Part shown: in pieces, positions 50,120-60,191 of the stretch
Position numbering within the stretch: the first letter of the stretch is position 1
How the letters are laid out: each line of letters begins with the position of its first letter
Assembly: GCA_030068145.1 (NCBI GenBank)
Contig: JAPJBO010000012.1
Coordinates: forward strand, 434,001-498,000
Direction of reading: 5' to 3'
Length of the DNA stretch: 64,000 bases
DNA from: Diplonema papillatum
Lineage: Eukaryota; Euglenozoa; Diplonemea; Diplonemida; Diplonemidae
Notes under the pieces: model-generated
Databases searched by the model: none
What the model saw: the letters and a program-made list of their open reading frames with translations, nothing else
What the model was told of the DNA's origin: nothing
Position numbers and translations under genes: made by a program

Positions 50120-50605
50120 ACCAAACGCCGGACTGGACAAAAAGGTTCGGGTTGCACCAACGCCGGACTGGACAAAAAGGTTCGGGTTTGCACAAACGCC
50201 GGACTGGGCAAAAATGTTCGGGTTTGCACCAACGCCGGACTGGGCAAAAGGTGCGGATTTGCACCAACGCCAGGCTGAGCAAAACAATTCGGGTTGGACA
50301 AACCGGACCGGCAAGAAGCTTCGGGTTTGCACAGCGCCGGACTGGGCAAACGGTTCGGGTTGCACAAACGCCGGACTGGGCAAACGGTTCGGGTTGCACA
50401 AACGCCGGACTGGACAAAAAGGTTCGGGTTTGCACAACGCCGGACTGGGCAAAAAGGTTCGGGTTTGCGCAAACGCCGGACTGGGCAAAAAGGTTCGGGT
50501 TTGCACAAACGCCGGACTGGACAAAAAGGTTCGGGTTTGCACAAACGCCGTACTGGGCAAAAAGGTTCGGGTTTGCGCAAACGCCGGACTGAGCAAAAGG
50601 TTACC
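50120..50605. repeat. Minisatellite of 31-37 base units
   Basis: About 13 copies of AACGCCGGACTGGGCAAAAAGGTTCGGGTTTGCAC with deletions of a few bases. Reading frames through it (FAQTPDWAKR, PVRRLCKPEPF) are artefacts. It abuts the decayed transposase on the left and the LINE on the right. Confidence 0.9.
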
Positions 50606-50739
50606 TCTAGACTCGCTAAGGGTGGTCCGAACACCCATGTACTTCCCGCCAGAACCTCCCAGAGAAAAAGTACCCAAAAAAAAAAAAAAAATCAAAAAAA
50701 AAGTTCGGTGAAACTGACATCTTAGACGCCCTTGAGAAC

Positions 50740-51876
50740 GTGTGGTCGTTGTGCGGCGATTCCGACGTGGTTGGGGAAGCGGTGAAGGCTCTGGGTGCCG
50801 TGACAACCGTCAAGCGCCTCCGGCACGCGGGCAGCTACTACAAAGGGAACACGGTGAAGCTTTTGGAGCTGACGGAAGAAACAGACGGCAAAGTGGCTGC
50901 CTGGTGTGCAGCTGAGAAGGGATTCTCGATTCACCCTGCGGTCTGGGTGGTGAAACCGCCGGAAGGCATCGAACTTGAAGTTTTCCTGAGGAAGGCCGCG
51001 CGCGGGGACAAAACGATGCGCCCCCCCTTGGACATTCTTGAAGCGGCGGACAGGCTCACTATGGGCGTAAAGGTAATGAGAGCGTCGGCGTCCGGGTACA
51101 GGGTTTTTGTCGACCCAAAGAACGAGGGAGAGATAGAGCGATTCGCGGCCTACCTAGATGCAGCTGGGATCGCCGTCAAGCGGGACGGCATCTTTGTGAA
51201 AACTAAGGAGCAGGCGATGCGGGACAAAGAACGATACTGGGAAATGGTGAGGGAGGGTTTCGGAGTGACTGGGCTCGATCGGATGCTGGGGGAGTACGAA
51301 ATGGGGATGATCCTAAAGCAGGTAGGAATCGAGAGAGACTATGTGTTGAGGCCAGTGTACGGGCTGGGGAAGGGGGTGACGGCGCATAGTCTGGAGGGGC
51401 TAGACGAGGATGAGCAGGCCGACCTGCAGCGCTACGAGTGCAAACTGCTGAATCGGAGGATCCGCTTTGGGAAGCTGAAGGACATAGTCGGAGACAGGGA
51501 CGCGACCAGACCCACGTACGCGAGCGTGGCGACTAAGAAGGACGAGGGTACAGCGACGAGCGAGACGGGGTTTGCGAGAGCCGTTGAGCAGGAGACGGAG
51601 GAAGAGGGGGAGGCGAAAGTGATGGTACAGGAGGAGGGGGTGCTGGGGAGAGTGGCGCCCGCCGGGGTGGAAGAACGAAAAGCGGGGTCTGGGAGGGGAA
51701 AGGGGCACGGAGGGAAGGGAAAAGGCGCGAGGGAAGGGAGAGGGAGCGCAGGAGCAAACCCGCTGATGTCTGACGTGGAGATGCGAACCGAGTCAACCCC
51801 GATAAAGAGGCCGCGCGAACAGGCGTCGGGTGCCACGCCGCCTCCGAAGTCGCAGGCAGGGGAAGGCAGCTTTTAG
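50740..51876 (+). CDS. LINE ORF1 (gag-like nucleic-acid-binding protein), 5' truncated
   Basis: 378 residues as counted from a GTG. The frame stays open upstream to the element edge (KFGETDILDALENV...), so the true start is lost. Residues ~100-220 contain two possible RRM-like or helical units (GVKVMRASASGYRVFV, VKRDGIFVKTKEQAMRD). PTYASVATKKD near 255 resembles the linker often found in LINE ORF1 proteins. The C-terminus is Gly/Lys/Arg-rich (GSGRGKGHGGKGKG) and would bind RNA. No CCHC knuckle is seen. Its stop overlaps ORF2's first codon as TAGTG. Confidence 0.7.
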   Translation: MWSLCGDSDVVGEAVKALGAVTTVKRLRHAGSYYKGNTVKLLELTEETDGKVAAWCAAEKGFSIHPAVWVVKPPEGIELEVFLRKAARGDKTMRPPLDILEAADRLTMGVKVMRASASGYRVFVDPKNEGEIERFAAYLDAAGIAVKRDGIFVKTKEQAMRDKERYWEMVREGFGVTGLDRMLGEYEMGMILKQVGIERDYVLRPVYGLGKGVTAHSLEGLDEDEQADLQRYECKLLNRRIRFGKLKDIVGDRDATRPTYASVATKKDEGTATSETGFARAVEQETEEEGEAKVMVQEEGVLGRVAPAGVEERKAGSGRGKGHGGKGKGAREGRGSAGANPLMSDVEMRTESTPIKRPREQASGATPPPKSQAGEGSF

Positions 51877-54800
51877 TGAGCGCCTTAGACCCGCCTCGAC
51901 CGATAGCAAGCAACAGCTCTACCAAGCATGCACCAATCAACTCGAGCCGCGAATTTCTCCTACCCTTCCTCCCACAACCAAGCGTCATGATCCCCACCTC
52001 GCCTGAGAGGCGTCTTACCCTGGTGTCCTGCAATGCCTCCTCGAAGATGTGCCTGGAGCGGTTTTTCCGTCTCCTCCCCTCCGCTGATGTTCTGACGGTG
52101 AATGAGATTGGCCGTGAACCCACAATCTTCAGAGAGTATGCCTCGCGTGCCGGATGGCGCACGGTTGTCATTGGAACCTGTCCGTATGCACATGAAAAGC
52201 CCATTGCCAGAACCGCAATCCTCATACCCAACCAAACGCCGCTGACGGCCGACTGGTGCGTGTCCGGATTTGGCGCTTGCAGTGCTGACCTACACTTGGC
52301 AGACGCGACGCTAAGGGTGGTCAGCGTATACGTCCCGTGCAACAAGCGTGATCGTATGACCTTCCGTCTCGGCGAGTGGGTAGCAGGCCGCGCAAGGCAG
52401 TGTGCTTCTGACTACGTTGTTGTCGGGGACTTCAATCCCAGAACGACCCCGATGGTCGAGGCGAGGATGCGTACAGAGCCTGCCCGAGAACTTGTGCGGA
52501 TGAGAACTACCTTTTCAAGATCTAATGCAACCTCGTCGCTGGACCGGGCTTTCGTACCTCTGAACTCTCGCTGGAGCCTATCGGCAGTCAAGTTTACTGG
52601 AAGTAGCGATCACGCCGCCATAGTTTTGGTACACGACAGAACCCTCAATGGGGCCCCCAGGATGGTATACCCGTGCAGGGGACAACAGCTTCGCCAGACG
52701 ACCTTCGCTCAACTGATGGAGGACATTAATCGTGCGAGTGATCAAGCGCCTCCGCGACCGAAGAACACAAAGGTTGCGCGTCTCCAGACCGCCCTCCACG
52801 AACGATTCATCCGACGACACTTGGCAAGGCCCGACCAACGAGCACCCGTGAATGCCGAAATCCGGTCGATCCGTCGCAAACTCGACTTGCTGACCGCGAC
52901 GAGGGGGTCCGCGCACCTCGCGCGGCATCGGGCGCCCTACCAGCCCCCCGTAATCGATCATCCGGACACTTTCACCCAATACTTGCAAGCGAAGTACCAA
53001 TCGGAGCCCAACGTTGTGCAAATGGCACGCCCGCTATATCCGTATCGTGGTGTGACACTCCGACCCGAAGAAGTAAAAGCTGCGACCAGCTGCATGCGAC
53101 CAACAGCAAGAACGGCCGACTATTCGCCCAAATTTCTGAAAGCAATGGAAAAAGAAGCAATGGAAGCGACGACGGCCGAATTGAACCTGTGGTTGCAGGA
53201 GGGCCTCCCTCTACGGCAGCGCGTTTCGTGGATTTTCCTCTTTTGGAAAGGCAAGCCACTCCAACGGTCCAACCCCCGCGGGTACAGACCGATAGCTATA
53301 ATGCCGTTGTTTTCGAAGCTGCTCCACACCGCTTTATACCTGAAGCTGAAGCCCCTCGTTCGAGGACACATCCTCAGATGCAACTTTCAGTACGGATGCG
53401 GCCGGGCGAGCGGGGCGGCCCAGGTGATCCTCTTCGCGAAGGAATGGCTGGAAAGCGACCCGTCAGACGAAGACGACGAGAACGTGCTCCTGCTGGTGGA
53501 TGTGTTGTCAGCGTATGACTCCGTACCGCATGAGAAGCTGGTGAAATGCGTGGAACGGCTGCTAGGACGGCAGTGGGCGGAGACGATTGCACGCGTGATA
53601 GAGGGCCAACTTGTAACAATAGCGCACTACGAGGGGTTCACGACCCCGGTCCGACTAGAGAGGGGCCTACTCCAGGGATCCTCTCTGAGCGTGTTACTTT
53701 TCCTGCTGTACACGTGCGAACCGCCTGCTGGTGAAGCCGTTCGGGCGTATGTGGACGATGTGGTGGCAAGGACAACTAGGTCGAGACTAAGCCAGACCTT
53801 CGGAGCCCTGCAGAGTTGGGCACGAGCCCGGGAATTGGACCTGGCGGACGAGAAGGTGGTGGTTGTGGCGAAGTCAAAGTTCGAGTGGGGCGAGAACCCG
53901 TCGAGGGGGACGACCGAGGCGGCTGTGGTGCTTGGCGCCTGTGTGCATGCGAAAAGGGTGGAGGGACAATGCGCCAACGACACGGAGAAAGGAGAGCGTT
54001 TCGCTAGGCTCATCGACTTTGTCAATTCCCACCACTTCCGGTCGACACGCCGGAAGTGCGCCCTGGTAAGAAGCCATGTGCTGCCCACCCTTGCTGTCCA
54101 TTGTCACTCTTCGTGCTTCGACGCAAAGTCGCCTAAACTGGTTGCGAATATGCAGAAGCTCATCCCGAAGCACCGACACAGCAAAGGGCTGAGCGGATTT
54201 GCTACTTGTAGAGAGGGCTTTGGGTCCATGACCGTCGAGAGTTTGATGCATCTACAGCGAACGCGGGCCCACCTTGCATACTATTGTGACGTGTTGCATG
54301 ATCGACTCCCGATGCAGGGCTTTCTGCGCCGGCCACCGAGGAGGGGCACGCCGGGGGAGGATGTGATACGCCTTGTGGAAATGGCCGTGCGGAAAGAGTG
54401 GGACGGAACAGCGACCCTCGTGGTGGCCTCTGATGGCGGCTTTTTGGAGGAGGAGGCGCGCGGGTCCGCAGGTGTATCGGTCGGGCAGACCGTGGTAGGG
54501 TGTGCGGTGGTTGGGACCGTCACATCCAGCACGGAAGCCGAGCTCTGCGCGGTGTTGGTGCTCGCGACGGCGCTGCGCAGGTGTGGCGTCCCCCCAAGTG
54601 CTGTAGAATGGCGGTGTGACAGCCAGGCGGCCATCAAGCGAGCCCAGCGGAGCGTAGAGGACGACCCGGTGGCCAGGATTGTGAGCCCTTACGGACAGTG
54701 CATGCAGTGGCACCGGGGACATGCTGGAGACCAGTACGTCGATCGGGCAGACGGGGCGGCATCGGAGGCCTTGCTGACCGGGGGCCCTCTCTTAGACGTG

Positions 54801-55313
54801 GAACGCATATACGTGGAGGGCGGGATACCGACGGTCTGCGTGCACGAGAGGGAGGCTTTCCTGCAGCTTGACGCTCCGACCCGGTTCGTAAAGAGGGCCG
54901 TACAGCACATGGAGTCGAGAGGAGTGCTGAGGAAGATCCGGGAGATAGCATCCCACACCGCGACCAAAGGGTCGACTCTCCAGGCGTTAGAGCGAGTACC
55001 TGGGGCGGTGGACCTATTCCAGGCAATCGTACGCCGTGCGGTCATGCCGAACAGGACTCGAGTGCAATGCAGGCTGTGCCAGCGCGCGGCGACCGCCCAA
55101 CACGTCCTGATGGAAAACGACGCAATCCACAACGCAGCTTCTAGTGTTCTGGAGGCCTACCCGCAAGGACTGCCCAGCTTCAAAGGTTTGATGGAGGATT
55201 TCGCTCTACGAAGGCCGCCGGCGTTGAAGTTCGTTGCTGAGCGTGTAAAATCGACTTATGACGATCCGCTAACCAACCGCTGGACCGCTGCCATCATGAA
55301 TTACCTGCGTTGA
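51876..55313 (+). CDS. LINE ORF2: endonuclease-reverse transcriptase-RNase H polyprotein
   Basis: 1145 residues. It nicks target DNA, reverse-transcribes the LINE RNA and removes RNA from the hybrid. The APE-type endonuclease spans ~45-255 (NASSK, GDFNP at ~184, SDHAAIVLV). The RT spans ~420-690 (FLFWKGKPLQRSNPRGYRPIA, VDVLSAYDSVPHEKL, GLLQGSSLS, AYVDDVV at ~624). RNase H spans ~845-965 (VVASDGG, STEAELCAV, EWRCDSQAA, HAGDQYVDRADG), with D, E, D and D present. A CxxC...H knuckle (CRLCQRAATAQH) lies near 1065. All motifs are intact, so the enzyme may be active. Translation could begin at GTG 51,876 by stop-start coupling with ORF1, or at a later ATG. Confidence 0.9.
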   Translation: MSALDPPRPIASNSSTKHAPINSSREFLLPFLPQPSVMIPTSPERRLTLVSCNASSKMCLERFFRLLPSADVLTVNEIGREPTIFREYASRAGWRTVVIGTCPYAHEKPIARTAILIPNQTPLTADWCVSGFGACSADLHLADATLRVVSVYVPCNKRDRMTFRLGEWVAGRARQCASDYVVVGDFNPRTTPMVEARMRTEPARELVRMRTTFSRSNATSSLDRAFVPLNSRWSLSAVKFTGSSDHAAIVLVHDRTLNGAPRMVYPCRGQQLRQTTFAQLMEDINRASDQAPPRPKNTKVARLQTALHERFIRRHLARPDQRAPVNAEIRSIRRKLDLLTATRGSAHLARHRAPYQPPVIDHPDTFTQYLQAKYQSEPNVVQMARPLYPYRGVTLRPEEVKAATSCMRPTARTADYSPKFLKAMEKEAMEATTAELNLWLQEGLPLRQRVSWIFLFWKGKPLQRSNPRGYRPIAIMPLFSKLLHTALYLKLKPLVRGHILRCNFQYGCGRASGAAQVILFAKEWLESDPSDEDDENVLLLVDVLSAYDSVPHEKLVKCVERLLGRQWAETIARVIEGQLVTIAHYEGFTTPVRLERGLLQGSSLSVLLFLLYTCEPPAGEAVRAYVDDVVARTTRSRLSQTFGALQSWARARELDLADEKVVVVAKSKFEWGENPSRGTTEAAVVLGACVHAKRVEGQCANDTEKGERFARLIDFVNSHHFRSTRRKCALVRSHVLPTLAVHCHSSCFDAKSPKLVANMQKLIPKHRHSKGLSGFATCREGFGSMTVESLMHLQRTRAHLAYYCDVLHDRLPMQGFLRRPPRRGTPGEDVIRLVEMAVRKEWDGTATLVVASDGGFLEEEARGSAGVSVGQTVVGCAVVGTVTSSTEAELCAVLVLATALRRCGVPPSAVEWRCDSQAAIKRAQRSVEDDPVARIVSPYGQCMQWHRGHAGDQYVDRADGAASEALLTGGPLLDVERIYVEGGIPTVCVHEREAFLQLDAPTRFVKRAVQHMESRGVLRKIREIASHTATKGSTLQALERVPGAVDLFQAIVRRAVMPNRTRVQCRLCQRAATAQHVLMENDAIHNAASSVLEAYPQGLPSFKGLMEDFALRRPPALKFVAERVKSTYDDPLTNRWTAAIMNYLR

Positions 55314-55612
55314 GAGGGAGGGACAGGCGGAGGGAGGGGTTTTTCCTTTCCTTTCGTTTCCAGTTGGTTTCGGCATATAAAAAGAAGAAGGGACCGGTTA
55401 GGACGCTAAGAGTGAGGGAGGACGCAGATCAATAAAATGAAAATGACAAAGAGAGCGAAATAGGAAATAAAGAGCCGAAGGGCGATCATCACCGTGGACC
55501 CAAGCAAACGCTGGACGGGGGAGACCCTGCCCGAAGGAATCAACCACCCCCGGGTGGGCTAGTCTGACACAAGTTGTCAACAGGAAAAAAAAAAAAAAAA
55601 AAAAAAAAAAAA

Positions 55613-55812
55613 CCGCTGCGCGGGGCCAAACACCCCCCCCCTACTAACTAAGATTTTCCCCCCACAGTAAAATGCCCAAAAAAAAAACTTTCCCGCTGCG
55701 CGGGACCCCACCCCACTCCCCCCCGTGTATAAGATCGCCCTCATTTCTCAAAATAACCGATCTTATAAAGGGGGGGGGGGGAGGGCGCGATCTTAAACAC
55801 GGGGGGTGGTAG
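55613..55812. repeat. Fold-back repeat, CCGTGTATAAGATCG family, with GC-rich motif
   Basis: CGCTGCGCGGG occurs at 55,613 and 55,687. CCCCCCGTGTATAAGATCG at 55,720 faces CGATCTTATAAAGGGGG and CGATCTTAAACACGGGGGG up to 55,806. Same family as 48.5 kb. No gene. Confidence 0.75.
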
Positions 55813-55850
55813 GTATACAAAAAAAAAGCCATAGAAAAAGGAAGCAGTAC

Positions 55851-58364
55851 CTCCTAGCGTCGTGAGCCGATCGTCGTCCCCTCCAAGGAACCTTGGAATG
55901 CCGCCGTGCACGCAGAAAATCTTGTCATCGATGATGCCGGCTGCGGGCAGATACCGGAAGACTCTGTTGATTGTCTCCCACACCTGCTCTCCGACGCGTC
56001 CGGGAAATTTGGTCATGACCTCGTGTTTGAAGGAGACGTCGCCGTACTGCTTCACGTCACCGTTCACCTCTGGCGACTCGTGGTTGCCTCGAAGCATGAA
56101 CACCTGCCGAGGAGCCAGCACCTTCAGACAGAAAAGGTAGACGACCGTTTCAAGCCCATGGACGCCGCTGAATGTGTGTGTGGGTGTGTGAGTGGAACTC
56201 AATGAGTTAACACCTGACGCGGAGTATGCGATGCATACAATAGGGAAACGTGCACATCCTGCAGTGTCCACGCCCGGAAGCCGAACACTGACCAGAGCGG
56301 TGCAGAGAAACGGAGGAAGAGAGACCTTGCTCGCATGAAACTCCAGGCCCCCATCAGCAGCCCGGTGGGGCATCAGCAGCAACCTACAAGAAACCATGCG
56401 TGGACGCACTGTCGCTAAGAGGGAGGCCACGGTAAAATAGGGTCGCAACACACACACACACACACAGGGGGTAGCAGTCGTCAGCATTGCAGGATGCTTG
56501 GCAACCAGTGATTCGCGCCAATTCCCCGTGCGAGCGAGTCTCGGAACAGGACTCAAAACTGTGACCCAGGTGGCGACTGCCGACCATGACGGGTGCTTGC
56601 ACCAGGAGTTTGGAACAGCTGGTCAGGCCAAGCTCATTGCTTGCCACATCCTCGGGTGAGATGTGCCGCCTGTGTGAAGACACTCAGCTGTTGCACGGGG
56701 CTGAAAACCCCGTGCAGATAACACCGCGAGATGAAAACAGAAGTCTTGAGCCGAGTGCCGGATAGAGAAGCAGCCTCATCCGTCCCCCGAAGGATCCCGC
56801 CCCACCCACTGCCGGCCGATGACTATCACCGTGCATTATGTTGCACGATCTACTAGCTCCGTCCGTATCTCTCCTGGGACCGCATACACTTTGCCTGCCG
56901 CCGTGGACCACAGCAGTAACCAGGAGCCAGGGCGCGATCGCCACCACGCCGTTGACGGTACCACGGGCTTCAGTCCCATCAGAGCTGGTGTTTTCGACGA
57001 GGGGGGAAGAAAAGCTGGTCGCATACCGGTCAACATAGTCGCCGAGAAACAAGAACGAGGTGCCCGTGTAGTTGATGTCTCCGAAGACGAGCTGCGTGTG
57101 TGGATTTCAGATATGCGGCATTGCATCCGTGTGCCTCCACGCGGAAGGAAACAGTAGGCAAGATTGTTTTGTTTGTGCGCACACGTGTGTAGTTCCTACT
57201 TGGTAGTACGATACGCTGGCAACCGTCTCTTTTAGATAATGACAAACGCGTTTGTTACCATAAAAAAGAGAGCCCAGGGTGGACGTCCTCGTCTGCACAT
57301 GCGCGTAGAGCCGGGGAGGGGGTAGAAATGGGAATTCGCACCAGTTTTTCCATGAAGTAGTGGAGATCGCCGAAGTTGCCGTGGAGGTCGCCGAAGACGC
57401 ACGTCGGGGAGTTGATGTTGAGGACCATGCTCTCGGTCTGGAAGAGCTTCTGGACGTCGGCGCAGAGGTGCATGATGCGGGTAGGGAAGTCCTTGCCCAC
57501 GGACTTGATGCCCTTTTTCCACGACTTCACGCACGACGCCATCAGGTCGCGCACCCGCATGTCGACGCCGCACACCCCCCGCGTGTCCTGCTCCAGCTGC
57601 TTCACGATCTCCGCGGTCGTACTCCCTTCAGCCGCGATGGAGAAGACGCCCAGCGACGGCAACCCCATGCCGAACGGCGAAAACGAAGCGGATGCGGACA
57701 GCCCGTTCACCGTCCACGGCTCGTCGCCGACGGACGCCAACGCGCGGTTCACGATTTCAGACACCGGGAGATGCCCCAGTGCGGTGCCGTCGGCGGCTAT
57801 CATCAGCGCGTGGGGGAACAGGACAGGCGCATCTGCCGGCGGCGAAGTGGCCCCCGCAGAGACCGAGCGGCCGGTCGACTTCTTGGGGAGGGCCATCGGC
57901 ACGCTGACCTGGCTGACGGGCACTCCGCCGCGTGCGCTGGAGGGCGGGGTGGCCGGCTTCGCTCCGGGGCTTTTCCCGTTCTTTTTGACGAGGTTGCGCA
58001 GGCTCTGCACGTTGGCCGCCGCCTCGTCGAGGCGTTTGATGATGTTGTCCTGCTTCGAGAGCGGCGTGAGCATCCAATCGCTCAGCTCGTGCTTTTTGAA
58101 CAGCGAATTCGACACGTTCTTCGGCAGCACCACCTCCGTCGGCCCCGTACCCGCGTCGACCAGCAGCGTTCCGTCCTGCAAAGGAGGAGCGACAGAGTGC
58201 ACCACCCCCACTCTATACGACATTTCCGCCGTCAGAAACCTGACCGTGACACCGCAAACCGCCTTCTTATACTCATCGTACTGCAACCTATTCAGCCACT
58301 GGTCCAGCGTATCCCTGGACACCCACGCCCCCTCGACAGACGTTTGGAGCTCTGAACTCATCAT
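55851..58364 (-). CDS. Plus3-like domain fused to a PPP-family Ser/Thr phosphatase, 3' exons missing
   Basis: Exons 58364-57342, 57091-57027 and 56167-55851 join in phase at GT-AG sites (donors GTGCGA, GTATGC, GTACTG). Residues ~16-99 (VSRDTLDQWLNRLQYDEYKKAVCGVTVRFL ... VSNSLFKKHELSDWM, read in two blocks) follow the Plus3 pattern of Rtf1: R-D-x-L-x-x-W, G-x-x-V-R, V-S-N-x-x-F-x-x-x-E-x-x-x-W. A linker rich in Ser/Pro/Ala comes next. The phosphatase begins ~265, with metal-site motifs GDLHG (325-329), GDYVDRG (358-364), GNHE (390-393) and HGGIPR (450-455). The chain stops at the third donor, ~468 residues. The C-terminal third with the last His ligand (the RAH motif of PPPs) is not found. A LINE lies just downstream on the opposite strand. 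Confidence 0.8.
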
Positions 58365-58381
58365 CGCATAACACTCTCCTC

Positions 58382-58514
58382 ACCGGGTGGGGGGGGGGGG
58401 GGCAGCGTGATACCCGTGGGACCCTACGCCCTGCCTCACTGCGAGACTTTTTTTTTTTTTTTTTTTTGTTCTTTTTCCCCCCTTGCCTTTTTTTTTTTTT
58501 TTTTTTCGTTATAA
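58382..58514. repeat. Homopolymer-rich 5' flank of the phosphatase gene
   Basis: G-run at 58,389-58,402 and two T-runs (58,448-58,467 and 58,489-58,506). It must include the promoter, but no element is recognisable. Confidence 0.6.
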
Positions 58515-59142
58515 TTTAAAGGGGGGGGAAGTCGAATAATAACATTTATTTGACACACGCCTGGCTGTCAATTTCCTTTTTATTATTTGACACACGGCAG
58601 TCTGGATGCAGTTCAGAGCGAAACGTTGTCGCCTTTCCAGTTGCTTGCCTATCTGTGGTGTCCACACGTAGTCTGGCAACTTAGGAGTTTGACATCATTT
58701 TTTGCCGAACTCCCCGGGCACCCAAGGAAGTAGCCCAGTTTCTTGAAGCTAACATACGGCATTTGTATTCGTATACCCCGGTCATCACACCGAAGGCCTC
58801 TTTCGCGGGCAAGCCAGTACGGGTACGATGCAAAGGCGATATGGTGCTCTAGCCTTTCTGACGTAGTTGCCGCAGGATGGCCACAAGACGGATTGTACAG
58901 CGCAACTTGAGCTCCCTGTGCGTCCTCTGGATATAGCTCGGAACTGAGATGCGCTTGAAGCCACTGTCTCCATCCCAATTTTTTTATTATTTGACCCTGT
59001 TATTATTCGACATCATGCCTCCCCAATTTTTTTTTTGAGGACTAAGCTTATCGGAAGCACTTAAGTCGGGGAAATAATAACACAGTGTTATTATTCGACA
59101 AATCGAATAATAACACAGTGTTATTATTCGACCCCCCCCCCT
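58515..59142. mobile_element. Longer G-run element (GTCGAATAATAACA family)
   Basis: Left end AAAGGGGGGGG-AAGTCGAATAATAACA, right end TGTTATTATTCGACCCCCCCCCC. Direct and inverse copies of TCGAATAATAACA lie near the right end. About 630 bases, against ~164 for the copy at 39 kb, so the ends are shared and the middle differs. Confidence 0.6.
58649..58978 (-). CDS. ORF inside the G-run element
   Basis: 109 codons, reading MGWRQWLQAHLSSELYPEDAQGAQVALYNPSCGH..., with a Cys/His pattern (C-x-H...H) but no recognised family. It may be a captured gene fragment or a decayed transposase piece. Confidence 0.3.
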   Translation of the reverse strand: MGWRQWLQAHLSSELYPEDAQGAQVALYNPSCGHPAATTSERLEHHIAFASYPYWLARERGLRCDDRGIRIQMPYVSFKKLGYFLGCPGSSAKNDVKLLSCQTTCGHHR

Positions 59143-59544
59143 GTAAGAGGGAGGTGCGCTGCTCAGGGTAGTTGAAGGCCTGTCAGTAGTCCCGAGGAAC
59201 GATAGTACTAATGCAATCCCCCCCTTACGGGCGGAGAGGGAGGAGGTTGTCCAGCGCGCGGAAAGCCTTCTGGGGAACCTACGAGTCTGACTCGAGAGGT
59301 TTACGACTCCAAAATAGGAGAGAGAGAGAGACGAGTTAGAGTGCAGGGACCATCTCTCCGGGGAGTTTCCGGTCTCCTCACTTCTCTTCGCACTGCTACG
59401 GCGGGCGTAAGTCGCTCCGGAGGCGCGCTGCAGGTTGCGGCTCTGCTACAGTGAGTGGCGGCACCGGACCAATAGGAAACCTGGTGCTCCTCGGAAAGAT
59501 TTCGTAACACATCTCTTTTCGCAGCAGCAAACAATTGGTCCTTT
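59143..59544. other. Gene-free stretch
   Basis: Nothing identifiable. Confidence 0.45.
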
Positions 59545-59645
59545 TTTAGAGTGCAAGTACGCTGAGGGATCCGGGGTTTTATAGTCTCCGGGTGACCGTA
59601 GTCGTAAAGGTTCCTTTAAGGTATAGTATGTTTGTGTGTGTATCT
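59545..59645. repeat. Dispersed repeat shared with 11.0 kb
   Basis: TTTTATAGTCTCCGGGTGACC...TTCCTTTAAGGTATAGTATG, about 85 percent like 11,020-11,120. Confidence 0.7.
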
Positions 59646-60157
59646 TTGCTGCCTATTGCCGATTATTCGACTTATTTTAGCGCGCGCTCTTTTTTCCTAT
59701 GTGCTTTGCCAAGACCATGGCTCTTGTGACCGACACCGAGTTCACGTTCGCGAGGTTTTGAGAGTTAAAGTTCGCTTGAAATTCCGGGGGTTTAGGGTCT
59801 CCGTGGGACCGTTCATGAATGGGTTCTCTTAGAGCAAGAAAGGGCTATGTGGTTACGGGTTGTATATTTAGTGCACGCTTTCGTTATGGGTTATGGCTAG
59901 CCATGTCCGGGACTGTTTTGTGTGTCTTTACCCTGGAGGCCGAGTGTCCGAACTCATTCTGGCGTTTTCGACATGAATATGTGGAATGATTCCGACGAGT
60001 GCTGATTCACCGACGAATCAAGTTCGGCCCATCCGACGACGGAATCTAAAAGTGACGAATCACGTGTCACCCCTGTGCGCCGCCGACTGTGGCTGCGCTT
60101 CACGTGTCCGCACGGAAGAGAGAATCAAAGAAATGGGCCGCTGCGGTTTGCTCACTC

Positions 60158-60191
<34 letters not shown>

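Larger units (their letters stand above)
50701..55612 (+). mobile_element. LINE with APE endonuclease, reverse transcriptase and RNase H
   Basis: It starts directly after an A-run (50,680-50,702), continues through two overlapping ORFs and a 270-base 3' UTR, and ends in a 28-base poly(A) at 55,585-55,612. The 5' flank ends in an A-run and the 3' flank is CCGCTGCGCGGGG, a motif that elsewhere (48.64 kb) follows an A-run, so the target was probably the A-run itself. ORF1 is open to the very 5' edge, so a little of the 5' end is missing. Domain content (APE, RT, RNase H) is that of the I/Ingi group. The element lies antisense to the phosphatase gene on its right. Confidence 0.85.

Noticed and set aside
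50047-50725. ORFs reading FAQTPDWAKRFG / PVRRLCKPEPF
   Set aside because: Minisatellite translation on both strands.
57160-57270. Palindromic ACGCGT/TGGTACCATA motifs shared loosely with 150-190 and 63,225-63,300 as possible transposon tips
   Set aside because: The similarity is short and no matching opposite end or target duplication was found.
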